From positions 5,205,698-5,269,697 of the forward strand of contig JAYKAV010003266.1 of assembly GCA_035582835.1 (NCBI GenBank): a stretch of 64,000 nucleotides of DNA, given 5' to 3'. Position 1 is the stretch's first letter; every line of letters starts with the position of its first letter. Origin of the DNA: Phoebastria nigripes (taxonomy: Eukaryota; Chordata; Aves; Procellariiformes; Diomedeidae). This document shows, piece after piece, positions 1-10,153 of the stretch. Made by a program: the position numbers and the translations under genes. A model generated the notes under the pieces. That model was not told where the DNA came from, did not search any database, and worked only from the letters and a program-made list of their open reading frames with translations.

Positions 1-865
1 ACTGGCAATTATGGTCTAACAGTCCCAAGTGCCTGATTCCATTACAAATTACCAGAGCCATTGGTAAAGTACATCTATATTTGTATTTTAGTTCAAATAG
101 AAGCTTCTATTTTCAAATAGAAGCATAGTTTTGAAGTAAATACCAGATCTTCCTCGCATATCGGGCTTTTGTTCACATAGTGCAGCAGTCTCACAGCATA
201 GGAAATCAATCTCTTTCAAATGAAACCACGTAGATGGCATGCTCCAGCATCACTTCAGCCAGGAATGGATGTTCTGTCCACACTAGAGCTAACTCAAAGC
301 AACATTCCCCTCCCAACAGCACATGGAGCCTTCAAAAAATCAAGCTTGTAATCTCCTGTTAGCCTGCACGGCTTCCTAAACAGACACGACCTTACTGCAC
401 CAAGGCATTACAAGTACCCACGTGGCCTGGTCTGTGCCACGGGACCTGCAAAGCAAGAAGCAGCCACCTCGTGGCCAACGAAAGGCTGAACTGTTGGGAC
501 ACCCATCACTCCTTCCTCCTGCTGAGTTCATGGACGTCCCCATCCAACACAGCTCATGAAACACCAGAACACAGGAATTCTGTTTTCAGTTCCCTAGAAG
601 TCATACGAGGAAAACTAGTGCAAGAACTGTTCCCAGGAAAGCACTGTGCAGCTCCCCCACCTTCCCACGGACCAGTATAAATATTATGCCTAACACATTT
701 GTCTACCAATGCTGAACTCCAAAGATATTAGTAACTGCTTCAAACAAAGAACTGCAAAAATCTTCTGCATTTTTGAAAACTGGGCAAAAATAACTACCTG
801 AATGCACCTCGCCAGATACAGCTGTCTGAAGAGTTTACAGTCTAAGTTATTAAAGTTTTAGTAAG

Positions 866-898
866 AAAAAAGCTTGTAAGACTACAAGCTCCTTTTTT
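866..898. repeat. Small inverted repeat (hairpin)
   Basis: Perfect 8-base arms (AGCTTGTA at 871-878 and TACAAGCT at 883-890) flank a 4-base loop. An outer A-run pairs with a T-run across a 2-base CC bulge. No gene lies nearby. It may be chance or the end of a decayed miniature element. Confidence 0.4.
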
Positions 899-1224
899 AA
901 AGACGGGCTTTTTTGAGTGCCTTTGGGAATCAACTGACTGTTAGTGCCTGAGATGTTCACACCTCATGAAATGATAAAATTAATACATCACATACTTCCC
1001 AGATAGCTTTCAGCAAAGCTATCTTTTGGCAGCAACACAGACTGCAGTAGCCTACGTACCAAACTCCTTATGTTTTATTAGCAACTGAAGCTTTGACATG
1101 CGTATTTCCTGACATATTCTTAACATTAAGGAAAAGGCCAAGTAGAAGCTTGCCTCTCATTTTCTAAAAATAATTTAGATTAAAGCAATTTTAATTCTAA
1201 TTCCTTGCCTTTTTGATGGCAATG

Positions 1225-1335
1225 ACTGAGATAAGAAGAAAAAACTGAAATCAATGCCTCACTCAAGGCCACAAAGCAACCCAGTGATAGTCAATATTAG
1301 AACTCAGGATCTCCCTGTATCTAGGCTTGCTTTTT
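1225..1335 (-). repeat. Possible ancient MIR/CORE-SINE remnant, antisense
   Basis: The order of short motifs (an ACTGA-like segment, then CTCAAGGCCACAAAGCAA, CAGTGATAG and AGAACTCAGGAT) resembles the antisense of a tRNA-derived MIR element, where a 'cacacagc..agt..agaacccagg' block is typical. It is strongly diverged. This is pattern recognition from memory, without an alignment. Confidence 0.3.
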
Positions 1336-1762
1336 GTCCCTCCAAGGCATTCAGCTGCCACTCTCCCTGTCCTCCCTCCTCCTCAATTCTTACGGAAATG
1401 GGAGCTGGGCAAAGGTACACAGCCATGATATTCTTCCAACTCCACAATGGCAGACACGGGACCGACGAGCAGGCTAGGCAAGTAGAAGCTTCCTCAGCAA
1501 AGATTTGAGACAGCTGGTTTAATGATTCTTCCAGATTACCAAAAGATTTTGGGGTAGTTTTACTGGATTGGGAAGACACAGGTACCTCACCTTTGTATTA
1601 CCAAGAAACTTTGCCTGCTCTCTTTCTGCAGAAGAGTACGTTAGGATAAATGCACTCACTCCTTCATTGATATCAAATAAAACTTTTAAGACAGAAAGGA
1701 TGGGAAGAAATAGGAACATCCTGAATTTGCGGAAAATTAAGAACTTGGTTGACCTTCCCATT

Positions 1763-1778
1763 AAAAAAAAAAAAAAAA
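1763..1778 (+). repeat. Poly(A) homopolymer
   Basis: An uninterrupted run of 16 A. No adjacent element is recognised. Confidence 0.9.
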
Positions 1779-3461
1779 TTATACATGGAACCATAATTAG
1801 TATTTACAAGGGTTTTCTGTAAATAACCAGTTTAGGCTGGTCTTGTCTGAACCTAAATAGCAGCAATTTTAACTACTGAATGATGAAAAAAGCAGTAACT
1901 TTCCAGTTTTGTACTATACACAGTCCATTTTGATTATCTTAACCTTTCCAAGTGGGTTTTTTTTTCTGTTTTTAACCAGATTGGGTTGATAGGGAAACTT
2001 AAAAGCAGGTGTAGTTCATTTCTAAAGTGAAAGATATTTTGAATTGCTTTAAATCCCTTCAGAACATTCTCTGCATTTTTATACTTACCCATAATAAGAT
2101 AATTCCTAATACTTACCAACCTTAACCTTTTAAAATCAGTTGTTTCAGGCTTTTTACTGCCCTTCATATANAAAAAATTACATGTGTGTGACCTAACCAA
2201 CTACCATGGAACATTAGATGTTAAAAGGACATTTCATGTGGTTTCAAGTTTAGATTTTACGGAAAAAGTCTTGCAACAACCCAGTTAAGCTTATTTTAGA
2301 AGATTTAACTAGAGCAGCTTTGTATTTAAATAGCATAAATGTCATGGAACTGCACCTAAAGTTAGAGGCTGACACTGGGTTCTTTTTGTTGTACAACGTA
2401 AAGCATAAAATACATGCAAGTTTCTTTAATTTCTGAGGCAGGATCTAATAAACCTGTGGTACCAGAAAACAGAGTTGAAGTGTGTCATTTAAGAAGATAA
2501 ACACAGCATTTTACAAATAGTACAGTTCCCCACTCAAATCAAGGCAAAATCAACAGCTAACCAGCAGTGCAGTTAACCTGTTCTGGCTACATGGTTAAAA
2601 AGGATTTTTTGAAAAGACATGCCAGCANTGGAAGTTACCATTCAGCAACCTCAGAATTTACACAGAAATCAGTCTTTCCAACTGCAACCGTGGACTCTAT
2701 TGGCAGAGTCAGTATTGTTTGTCTGCAGCTGGACAAGAAAAAAAAGAAAGTAACAGGTACAGAATCAAACAATGGATTATTCATTCAGAAATTAGGATGC
2801 AGATAAAAGTATAGAAAGAGTAGAGCTCTTCAAAAATTGTCCTAATGCTATCTTCAAGAAGTACCTGGAAAACGTACAAAATAGTGCGGAAACATAACGC
2901 ACATCTCCCGAAGAGTTTAGTTAATGCTCTTCGTCCCCCAGAAGCCCCATCTCAAAACAACTGAATCTTTGCTGGAGACCACCAGAAAATTTTTTAAANC
3001 CCCTGTGATTTGTCAGAGGAAATGACTAAGAAAGCATTACTCTAGGTCTAAAGAAAAACCCCTCCAACTCCCACCCCCAAAGCCCTACTTACTAAATACC
3101 TTTGGTTCCTGGGCACCAGCGAGTATAAAACCTCCTGAAGTACCAGAGATTTTACACAAATATGCAGCATTTTACTGAGCACACAGAACCGGCTCTAGGA
3201 TTTACATCACCTTTCACTAGAAAGGAATCCAGAGCAGCACTGAACGCAGTACTTAACGCAGTCTGGTGGGAGCCATTGTTTAGTATTTACTCGAGATCTT
3301 TTAATTTTTATATCTGCATCCAAAAGTTCACCACATATAAAGGCTTGTGAAATTCCTGTGGTAGGAGAGAAGCCACACGAGAGCATCAAAGTTAGAGAAA
3401 GAAGTAAACAACACATCACAGCGTTCTTACGGCAAGATGGAGAGAAAAAAAAAAAGGAAAA

Positions 3462-4286
3462 NNNNNNNNNNNNNNNNNNNNNNNNNNNNNNNNNNNNNNN
3501 NNNNNNNNNNNNNNNNNNNNNNNNNNNNNNNNNNNNNNNNNNNNNNNNNNNNNNNNNNNNNNNNNNNNNNNNNNNNNNNNNNNNNNNNNNNNNNNNNNNN
3601 NNNNNNNNNNNNNNNNNNNNNNNNNNNNNNNNNNNNNNNNNNNNNNNNNNNNNNNNNNNNNNNNNNNNNNNNNNNNNNNNNNNNNNNNNNNNNNNNNNNN
3701 NNNNNNNNNNNNNNNNNNNNNNNNNNNNNNNNNNNNNNNNNNNNNNNNNNNNNNNNNNNNNNNNNNNNNNNNNNNNNNNNNNNNNNNNNNNNNNNNNNNN
3801 NNNNNNNNNNNNNNNNNNNNNNNNNNNNNNNNNNNNNNNNNNNNNNNNNNNNNNNNNNNNNNNNNNNNNNNNNNNNNNNNNNNNNNNNNNNNNNNNNNNN
3901 NNNNNNNNNNNNNNNNNNNNNNNNNNNNNNNNNNNNNNNNNNNNNNNNNNNNNNNNNNNNNNNNNNNNNNNNNNNNNNNNNNNNNNNNNNNNNNNNNNNN
4001 NNNNNNNNNNNNNNNNNNNNNNNNNNNNNNNNNNNNNNNNNNNNNNNNNNNNNNNNNNNNNNNNNNNNNNNNNNNNNNNNNNNNNNNNNNNNNNNNNNNN
4101 NNNNNNNNNNNNNNNNNNNNNNNNNNNNNNNNNNNNNNNNNNNNNNNNNNNNNNNNNNNNNNNNNNNNNNNNNNNNNNNNNNNNNNNNNNNNNNNNNNNN
4201 NNNNNNNNNNNNNNNNNNNNNNNNNNNNNNNNNNNNNNNNNNNNNNNNNNNNNNNNNNNNNNNNNNNNNNNNNNNNNNNNNNNNNN
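3462..4286. other. Assembly gap (825 N) at the edge of a CpG island
   Basis: A run of 825 undetermined bases separates AT-rich sequence ending in a purine tract from very GC-rich sequence. Gaps at GC-rich promoters are common in bird assemblies. Any open frame drawn through it is artificial. Confidence 0.97.
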
Positions 4287-4361
4287 CCGGTAGCCCCGGG
4301 TGCCCCGCGCGCCTGCGCGCTGCGCCCTCCCCCTGCGCCACGCCGGGCCGCGCCGGCCGGA

Positions 4362-4369
4362 GCATGCGC
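4362..4369. promoter_or_regulatory. NRF1-type motif
   Basis: GCATGCGC matches the core of the NRF1 consensus (GCGCATGCGC). A related CGCCTGCGCGC string lies about 60 bases to the left. NRF1 sites are typical of housekeeping CpG-island promoters. Confidence 0.55.
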
Positions 4370-4613
4370 AGCTTAGGTACCTTCGCGCGCCACCCGGCGG
4401 CCTCGGTTTCGGTCGGGGTACCGCTCGAGCTCGAGCTGTGGAGGGAAGCCACGCCTCCCCGCTCCCGGCCACGCCCCCGCCCGCCCTCCGCGGGGCGGTG
4501 CTCCCCGGGCGCCGGCACCGCCTCCGGCAGCGCCATGGCGGGGGGCGCGCGGGGCGGGGCGGCCCCGGCGTCTTAAGTGGAGCGCCGCGCGTGTGACGAA
4601 AGCCCCGCGGCTG

Positions 4614-4621
4614 TGACGTCA
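4614..4621. promoter_or_regulatory. Palindromic cAMP response element
   Basis: TGACGTCA is an exact full CRE, the binding site of CREB/ATF factors, inside the CpG island. Half-sites are present on both sides. Confidence 0.65.
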
Positions 4622-4930
4622 GCGCCGCGCGTGTCGCGGCCGTTCGGGAATCCGTCCTGCCGTGGCTGTCCCTCAGCCCTGCCGGGGAGAATTGACAGCG
4701 GCGAGCCCGAACCGCGGTCACACGCCGTGACATGGTGGCGGACAGACGCTCCCGAGGGGTTTCACGCTGCGAGTGACGTGGCCCGAAAAGCTGCGGGTCG
4801 CCCATCATCGGGGGAGGCTCGGGCAGAGGGGGGCACCTCGGAACGCAGCGGCCTTCCACGCACCTCACCCGCTTCTCAACGCGTAAAGCTTGGCGTTGAG
4901 AAGATTGGTAAATCGTCCGCTTTAGCGGAG

Positions 4931-7900
4931 TGAGATGCCCGTTACAATCAGAGATTCTTAATCTTAAATTATTTATTTAATAATTACCATGAAAAAAATT
5001 GAAACTTTTCAGCTACTGGGCTATTCAGGCATTTCACTGTAAGCACTGAACAAATATATGTCTTTTAAGGTAGTTCTATGCTCACCTTAGAACTTTTGCA
5101 AGTTCTATCTGCAGTTTTGCTTAACACTATTTTACTCCTCAGAACTTCTCACAGCTCTGTTACAAGCATGTTATATATTCTATCAGGCTTCCATCAGAGA
5201 TTCTCACNCCCTGCGGCTGCAGCTCCCGCCGCCCCGCTCCGGCCGGGAAGCCGGCAGAGGGAGTCACGGTCGTCGGCTGCGGCCGGAGCGTGAGCCCCGT
5301 CTGCTCTGGTTTTAATTTCTAGGACACGGCATTTTAAAGTGTGCCCGAGAGCGGGGCCCTTTAGCATCAGGTTGTAAATATTTTCATGGAAAGGCAGGTA
5401 TGNGTGTGTGCAATTTTGGAAGACAGAAAAATCCGTTTCATAATTGGTAGTTGTTGCTCTATAACTCACTACAAACATGAGATGTTTAGTACATCTGTTC
5501 TGCAAAGAGCTTTAAGTGAGAAACTACATCACAAGATTTTGTGATGATAATGCAACAGAGAAGGGTAAATTTCAGCCTTTGCACAACTACTGCGTTCAAG
5601 GTAACGTTTTGCTGAAAGACCTCAAGCACGATGGGGTCCCCCCCTGCTTCTATCGCACCGCAACTTCCTACCTCAAAGAAGTCCCAATATAAACAGACCA
5701 CAGAAGCTATTATAATCTCAATTTATAGGTAGCCTATCTGTTGTCCCGTATGTGTAATAAATGACTCGTGCAGTTGGCTCTAGCAAGGTGTGTGCTCACA
5801 CCTGCCGTGACTACTGCTCTGTTTCATACTTCTGCTGGCCTAGGCCAGGTTTCTTCATGTAAGGACATCAAAGACGGCATGTGGCCGGATTTGGAAAGCC
5901 ACACAGCAAAGCAAGCGTGCAGACAGGTATCATATTCCCTTGAACAGTAGCTGCCACCAGTCTGAACGAGGAGCCTCATGCAGAGGTCTCCTACAGAAGC
6001 AAGATATTACTGAGCGTCTTCACTCCTGCCAAGTTTCTTCCGTGACTCTTCTAATTTGGGATAGAAAAATGCAGTCTGGGGTAGCACCCTCAAAGGGTTG
6101 CTGAGCCAGGCCTAACCACACTCATCTGTCCACAACCAGCCTGGCACTAATTTTTAAAGCAGAATAAATGCCCCCGAACTATGCTCATACGTAACTGGTT
6201 TATCTGGTCCTTCCTCATAGCTTCCTGTGCCGTGTGACACACCGCAGTGCGTGGCCCCAAGAACTGCTTGTGCCACGCTCTGCATGACTCCCGAGGTTCC
6301 TCAGCTGCTTTATGTCTTCTGCAGCCATTTATGCAGCAGAGTAATAAGTTAATAAAATGGCAACAGGGTTGGGGGTGGTTATATACACTTTGCACCATCT
6401 GCAATGATAACGTGCGTGTTTGGGGAGCTGTATCCTCTAATTCAATGCGGTGGGAGAGCTGCCTGGGTTTCTGCATCATGCCCTGCTAGGAAAACATCGT
6501 GGCATCACACTAGCTGGGAAGGACATTAAAAAGTTGCTGTGTGCACAAAACAACTGTAGTTGTTGCAACTAGGTCAGGTGAGAACGTCAGGCTGCCTACA
6601 AACACATGATTACAGACAGGCCTTTGAACTCTGACTTCTGTGGCTTTTGAGAGGTATAGGTGGAGTCCTTGGCCATAAAGTACGTGCTTTGTCACTTCAC
6701 AGCCCAGGTCCAGGGATTTGTGCTTGGCTAAACACAGAAGCCTTGTGTACGTATGCGGGAGCAGAGTTATGGCACCGCACAGCTATAAGGGAAAAAGATC
6801 AGGATTGTCTGGACTTCCTCTCAGCAAGATATTTGTTTTGCAACATGAATACCCATAATTTGAACGCTAACATACTGACGTCTGAGTTGTCCCCCGGTGC
6901 TCAGCTCTGCAGAGTCATGGGGGTAGGAAGGAAAGATTCAGAACTTTGCAGAACAAGCCAAAAAAAAAAACCTCTTAAGTTTGCAATGGAGACTTTCGAT
7001 GGTGCCAACAGCTAGGAATGCCATTTCATCTCAAATCAAGGCTGCCGTAGGAGAGCCAACACAATCTGGAAATTAGGGCTATGCTTTTCATGGGTTTTGT
7101 ATTACTCTGTTTTGAACAGAGCTGAGAGGAGCTTGGCGTGAAGCCACTGTCCAAAACAATGCAGGGAAGCATATGTGGTTTGAGAATTACTCAACACCAT
7201 TTGAGCTTTCAGTTTTTCCTGTCTTTCAATCCAAAAGGTATGAGGGTTCCAGGACTCAGTTTCCTCCACAGTAAGCAACTCTACACAGTAATGTTCACTA
7301 AAATCCTTTACCATTGGAGTTTACACATGCAATACTGTGGCTTCCCTCTAGAAACTGCTTGGAAGCAATAAGAATTTAAATGAAAAAATGAAAAAAAAGA
7401 TTAGAAGAACTCACGGGGATACATTTCAGATAGTTTAATATTAATATTCCTATTAGCCATTATATCATTGCTAAAATTTAGCAGCCAGGAGCAGCAGAAT
7501 TCAGAGGAGCCGCCTTGCTGTTACTGCACATCCAGAAACCACACAGTGCCCAGCAGCAGAAGTTAGAGCTGTTCACATGTTAACGAATTTAGCCCAGAGC
7601 AGAGGATCTGTACACAAAGGATCCATCATTTAAATCCAAGTTTTGCCCTAAAATAGGGTCTGAATGGTGTATATACACAGTGCTGGCCACTCATCTAAAA
7701 TTAGTTTCACCTGCAACTCTTCATACTAGGCAATTTGTGCCATGGGATAATCCACCAGACAAGGGCATGAAGCCTTGTGATGTGTATTGCTGGTACAATT
7801 AAATGCTTCTGCTTTCAGTGGAATCCTAGCTCACACCTCTGTACTGATATTACTGCGTCAAACTCTATGGCTGATCTACAGAAAATATAACTAAGCTGAT

Positions 7901-9956
7901 TTTTTTCCCAAGTGCTAACAGTATCTAAGTCTACAATTTTCCTGGCTCGTCAGAACAAAGTGAATACATTCCTCCATTCTTCACTATTTCAGTAAAGGAC
8001 TACAAAACCATGAAAAAAATACTGTATTTTTTACTGGGATTTAGTTCTGGTGGATTAGAAAGGGACTGAGGCAGAAATAATGGACGGACACCATGTTATG
8101 TCAGTGCAGACAATATGAACTTCAGCAAAGTGTTGAAGAGCAATAATAAAATGTTTTCTTTGAAGCTTCCTATCATTCTAAATACATCTGAAAATAATGA
8201 AACCGCCTGCATGCAACCTGTTGAAGTAGGGCAGATTAATTTCACTTACTAGCAAGCAATAAATATATAAGAAGTGCTAAGCTAAGACATTTAAATTTCT
8301 ACAGAATTTCAGAAAACAAGCACAAATAATTTGGTAGAATTAGCTACAAAACTAGGAATTATCTTAGACATTGAAATTTCTCTGCTTTCGGCATTGCTGG
8401 GTAGCATATCTATTTGAAAATGCTTGAAAGCAATAACATAAATGTTGCTTTTTGTTTAGAACAACAGAATTACTGGAGGCATTAGTCAGGCTGTCTATTT
8501 TAAGAACTCTGGAACAGAAAAAATAAAAAGAAGATCGAAGGCTGTTGCTTAACTGTACCTTTCTCCTCTCTACTGAAATCCCAATTCCCAAACACATGTA
8601 ATTCAGGGATTGCTGGTATACTTCCATCTCTTCCCCCAGCCCGGGTCCTGGAAATCCGATTGAAGGGGTGGAGTATCATACTGCCGGAGAGGGCTTGGCT
8701 CTGCTTTATTCTGGGCTGGGCATGAGATATCTGATACTGGCTCTTCATGCAGAAGTTTGTTGTCAGAGTTCTTTGCAGAGAAAAAATCTTCATTCTTCTT
8801 TGAGAGCAAACTTCTTTCCTGAAATGTACACAAACATTACTGTAAGCCAAGGGTGGCCAATCTGTTGAGCCGGTCAAGCATAGTTCCCATGCCAAGGCAA
8901 CATCATGTGAGCAGCAAGAGAGCCATGCTGGCATGGGAGCACAGAGTAGTCCAAATCCCCAGCTGCCGAGGAAATGAGCTAGCAGGGACTGCCGAAGCTG
9001 ACATCACCGAGTTGCCGTGGGTCCCATCTGCACACCCAGCCCAGCCTCATCTCAGAGCGGGCTCCTGGGGAACCATTGTCACCTCCTGCCTGGTAGCTGC
9101 TCCCAACCCTCCCCCCCACAACGTCCATTAAAGAGAGATTGGTGAATATATACTGTCACCTTCATTCTTTGAAGCTTTTTCTATGGGGGAGAGAGTCTGG
9201 AAGGTCAATATCCTTGCATTAGACTGTTCTGTACAATGCCAAGATAAGAGAGTTAAACAAATTGTTCCATGAGCAGCAGAACTCAAGAACCCTGTTTTCC
9301 TGCAGATTCGGGTAGGTTTTTGCCTTCATTCTCGCCTCATTCAGCTACAGGACCCCAGCCTGGCGGTATGCGTAGGATGATTAGCCAAGGCTGGGTTCTT
9401 TCCCTAGGTGGGGCAATTACTGGAATCTTCTACTCAGAACAAGGTCTTTTCCTGGAACTTGCAACCGTCTGCCCTATTCAAACTTGGCTGAGACAGCCAG
9501 TGAGCTTAAAAATTATTGCAGAGTACTGACAGAAAGGGCATGTGCATAAACTTCAGTTCTTCAGGAAATCAAGCTAGCACTGTCCTTCACTTCCCTCATC
9601 AGCCCCAAGGGAGCTGGTGCAGCAACCTCTGGAAATAAAAAACTTGGAGCTTTTGCTCTGCCCTGGCAGAGTCCTTGCTCTGTCGGAGAAATGGAAACAA
9701 TTTAAAATGCAACAAAGTCATTCCCTGCCCCAAAACTCAGCTGGGTGCCTTTCCAGCCTGCACACAAAGATGCCTTTCCCCAAACAGGGACACAGGACTC
9801 AAAGAAACAAATTGGATTATCGATCCATTGCAAAAAGGCAAGTACCTGTGAAAAACTGGAGAATTCAAAAGAGCATCTGCTCTGCCCTATTTCCTCAGCC
9901 ACAGGACAAGGTTTAAGTTACTGACAGGATAATTTAACAACACGAAGGCGTAAATG
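4931..9956. other. Intergenic region between the CpG island and SLC26A8, including the likely SLC26A8 3' UTR
   Basis: No supported coding exon is seen on either strand. The right-hand end, running left from the SLC26A8 stop at 9957, should hold its 3' UTR. A minus-strand AATAAA at 8705-8710 is one possible end. A GC-rich pocket at 5209-5300 begins directly after an ambiguous base and stands out from its AT-rich surroundings. Confidence 0.5.
8705..8710 (-). terminator. Candidate poly(A) signal for SLC26A8
   Basis: TTTATT on the plus strand reads AATAAA on the minus strand, about 1.25 kb past the SLC26A8 stop codon. I see no clear GT-rich downstream element, so this is only a candidate. Confidence 0.25.
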
Positions 9957-10153
9957 TTAAGCTAAATATTCTACCTTCTGCTGTTCAGCTAGTGGTTCTT
10001 CAGCAAACTCTTCTGCAGTAGGTTCTAGCTCATCTGGCTTTTGATGCTTGTCCAAAGCAGCCAGCACAGCATCATGAAGAGTTAGAAAGAACCTTTCTTT
10101 GGTGACACAGCTGTCAAAGAAATCATTCTTCTCAAAGTCTGCTATCACAGAGG
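9957..10153 (-). CDS. SLC26A8: SLC26A8 last coding exon (end of STAS domain, C-terminus)
   Basis: The acceptor TTTTTTATAG precedes 197 nt that encode the end of the STAS domain (SVIADFEKNDFFDSCVTK, then FLTLHDAVLAAL) and an acidic tail ending EYLA before a TAA stop at 9957-9959. AAG|GTAGAA near the end could be read as a weak donor leading to further exons, but the in-frame stop 15 nt later makes termination here simpler. Confidence 0.85.

Larger units (their letters stand above)
1..3461. other. Non-coding stretch left of the assembly gap; no exon recognised
   Basis: No open segment here combines plausible splice sites with recognisable protein similarity on either strand. It is AT-rich intron-like or intergenic DNA with a MIR-like remnant (about 1225-1335), a poly(A) run (1763-1778), a short hairpin (866-898) and single ambiguous bases at 2171, 2627 and 2999. 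By synteny with mammals it could be the first intron of SRPK1 on the minus strand, but this is inference. Confidence 0.5.
4287..4930. promoter_or_regulatory. CpG island, probable promoter of an unseen leftward gene
   Basis: Very GC-rich, CpG-dense sequence with a palindromic CRE (4614-4621), an NRF1-type site (4362-4369), further TGACG half-sites (about 4592 and 4773) and CACGCC boxes. No TATA box stands out. The 3' end of SLC26A8 lies on its right, and in mammals SRPK1 (minus strand) occupies this position, so it may be the SRPK1 promoter with the first exon inside the adjacent gap. The assignment to SRPK1 is inference. No SRPK1 coding sequence is visible. Long open frames on both strands are a by-product of base composition. 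Confidence 0.6.

Noticed and set aside
3437..3461. Plus-strand ATGGAGAG followed by A-run reads MERKKKRK, reminiscent of the SRPK1 start (MERK)
   Set aside because: It is on the opposite strand from the expected SRPK1 orientation, the resemblance is four residues followed by a homopolymer, and it runs into the gap.
4293..4560. Minus-strand MALPEAVPAPGEH frame from a strong CCATGG context
   Set aside because: The CCATGG is palindromic and gives an ATG on both strands. No recognisable protein, and codon content mirrors the CpG island.
3207..4868. Long open frames on both strands through the N gap
   Set aside because: Most of their length is undetermined bases and the rest is GC-rich sequence with few stops. 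There is no similarity.
8840..8930. CCAAGGGTGGCCAATCTGT motif resembling the start of some amniote interspersed repeats
   Set aside because: Only a short motif matches from memory. Without an alignment it cannot be called a transposon.
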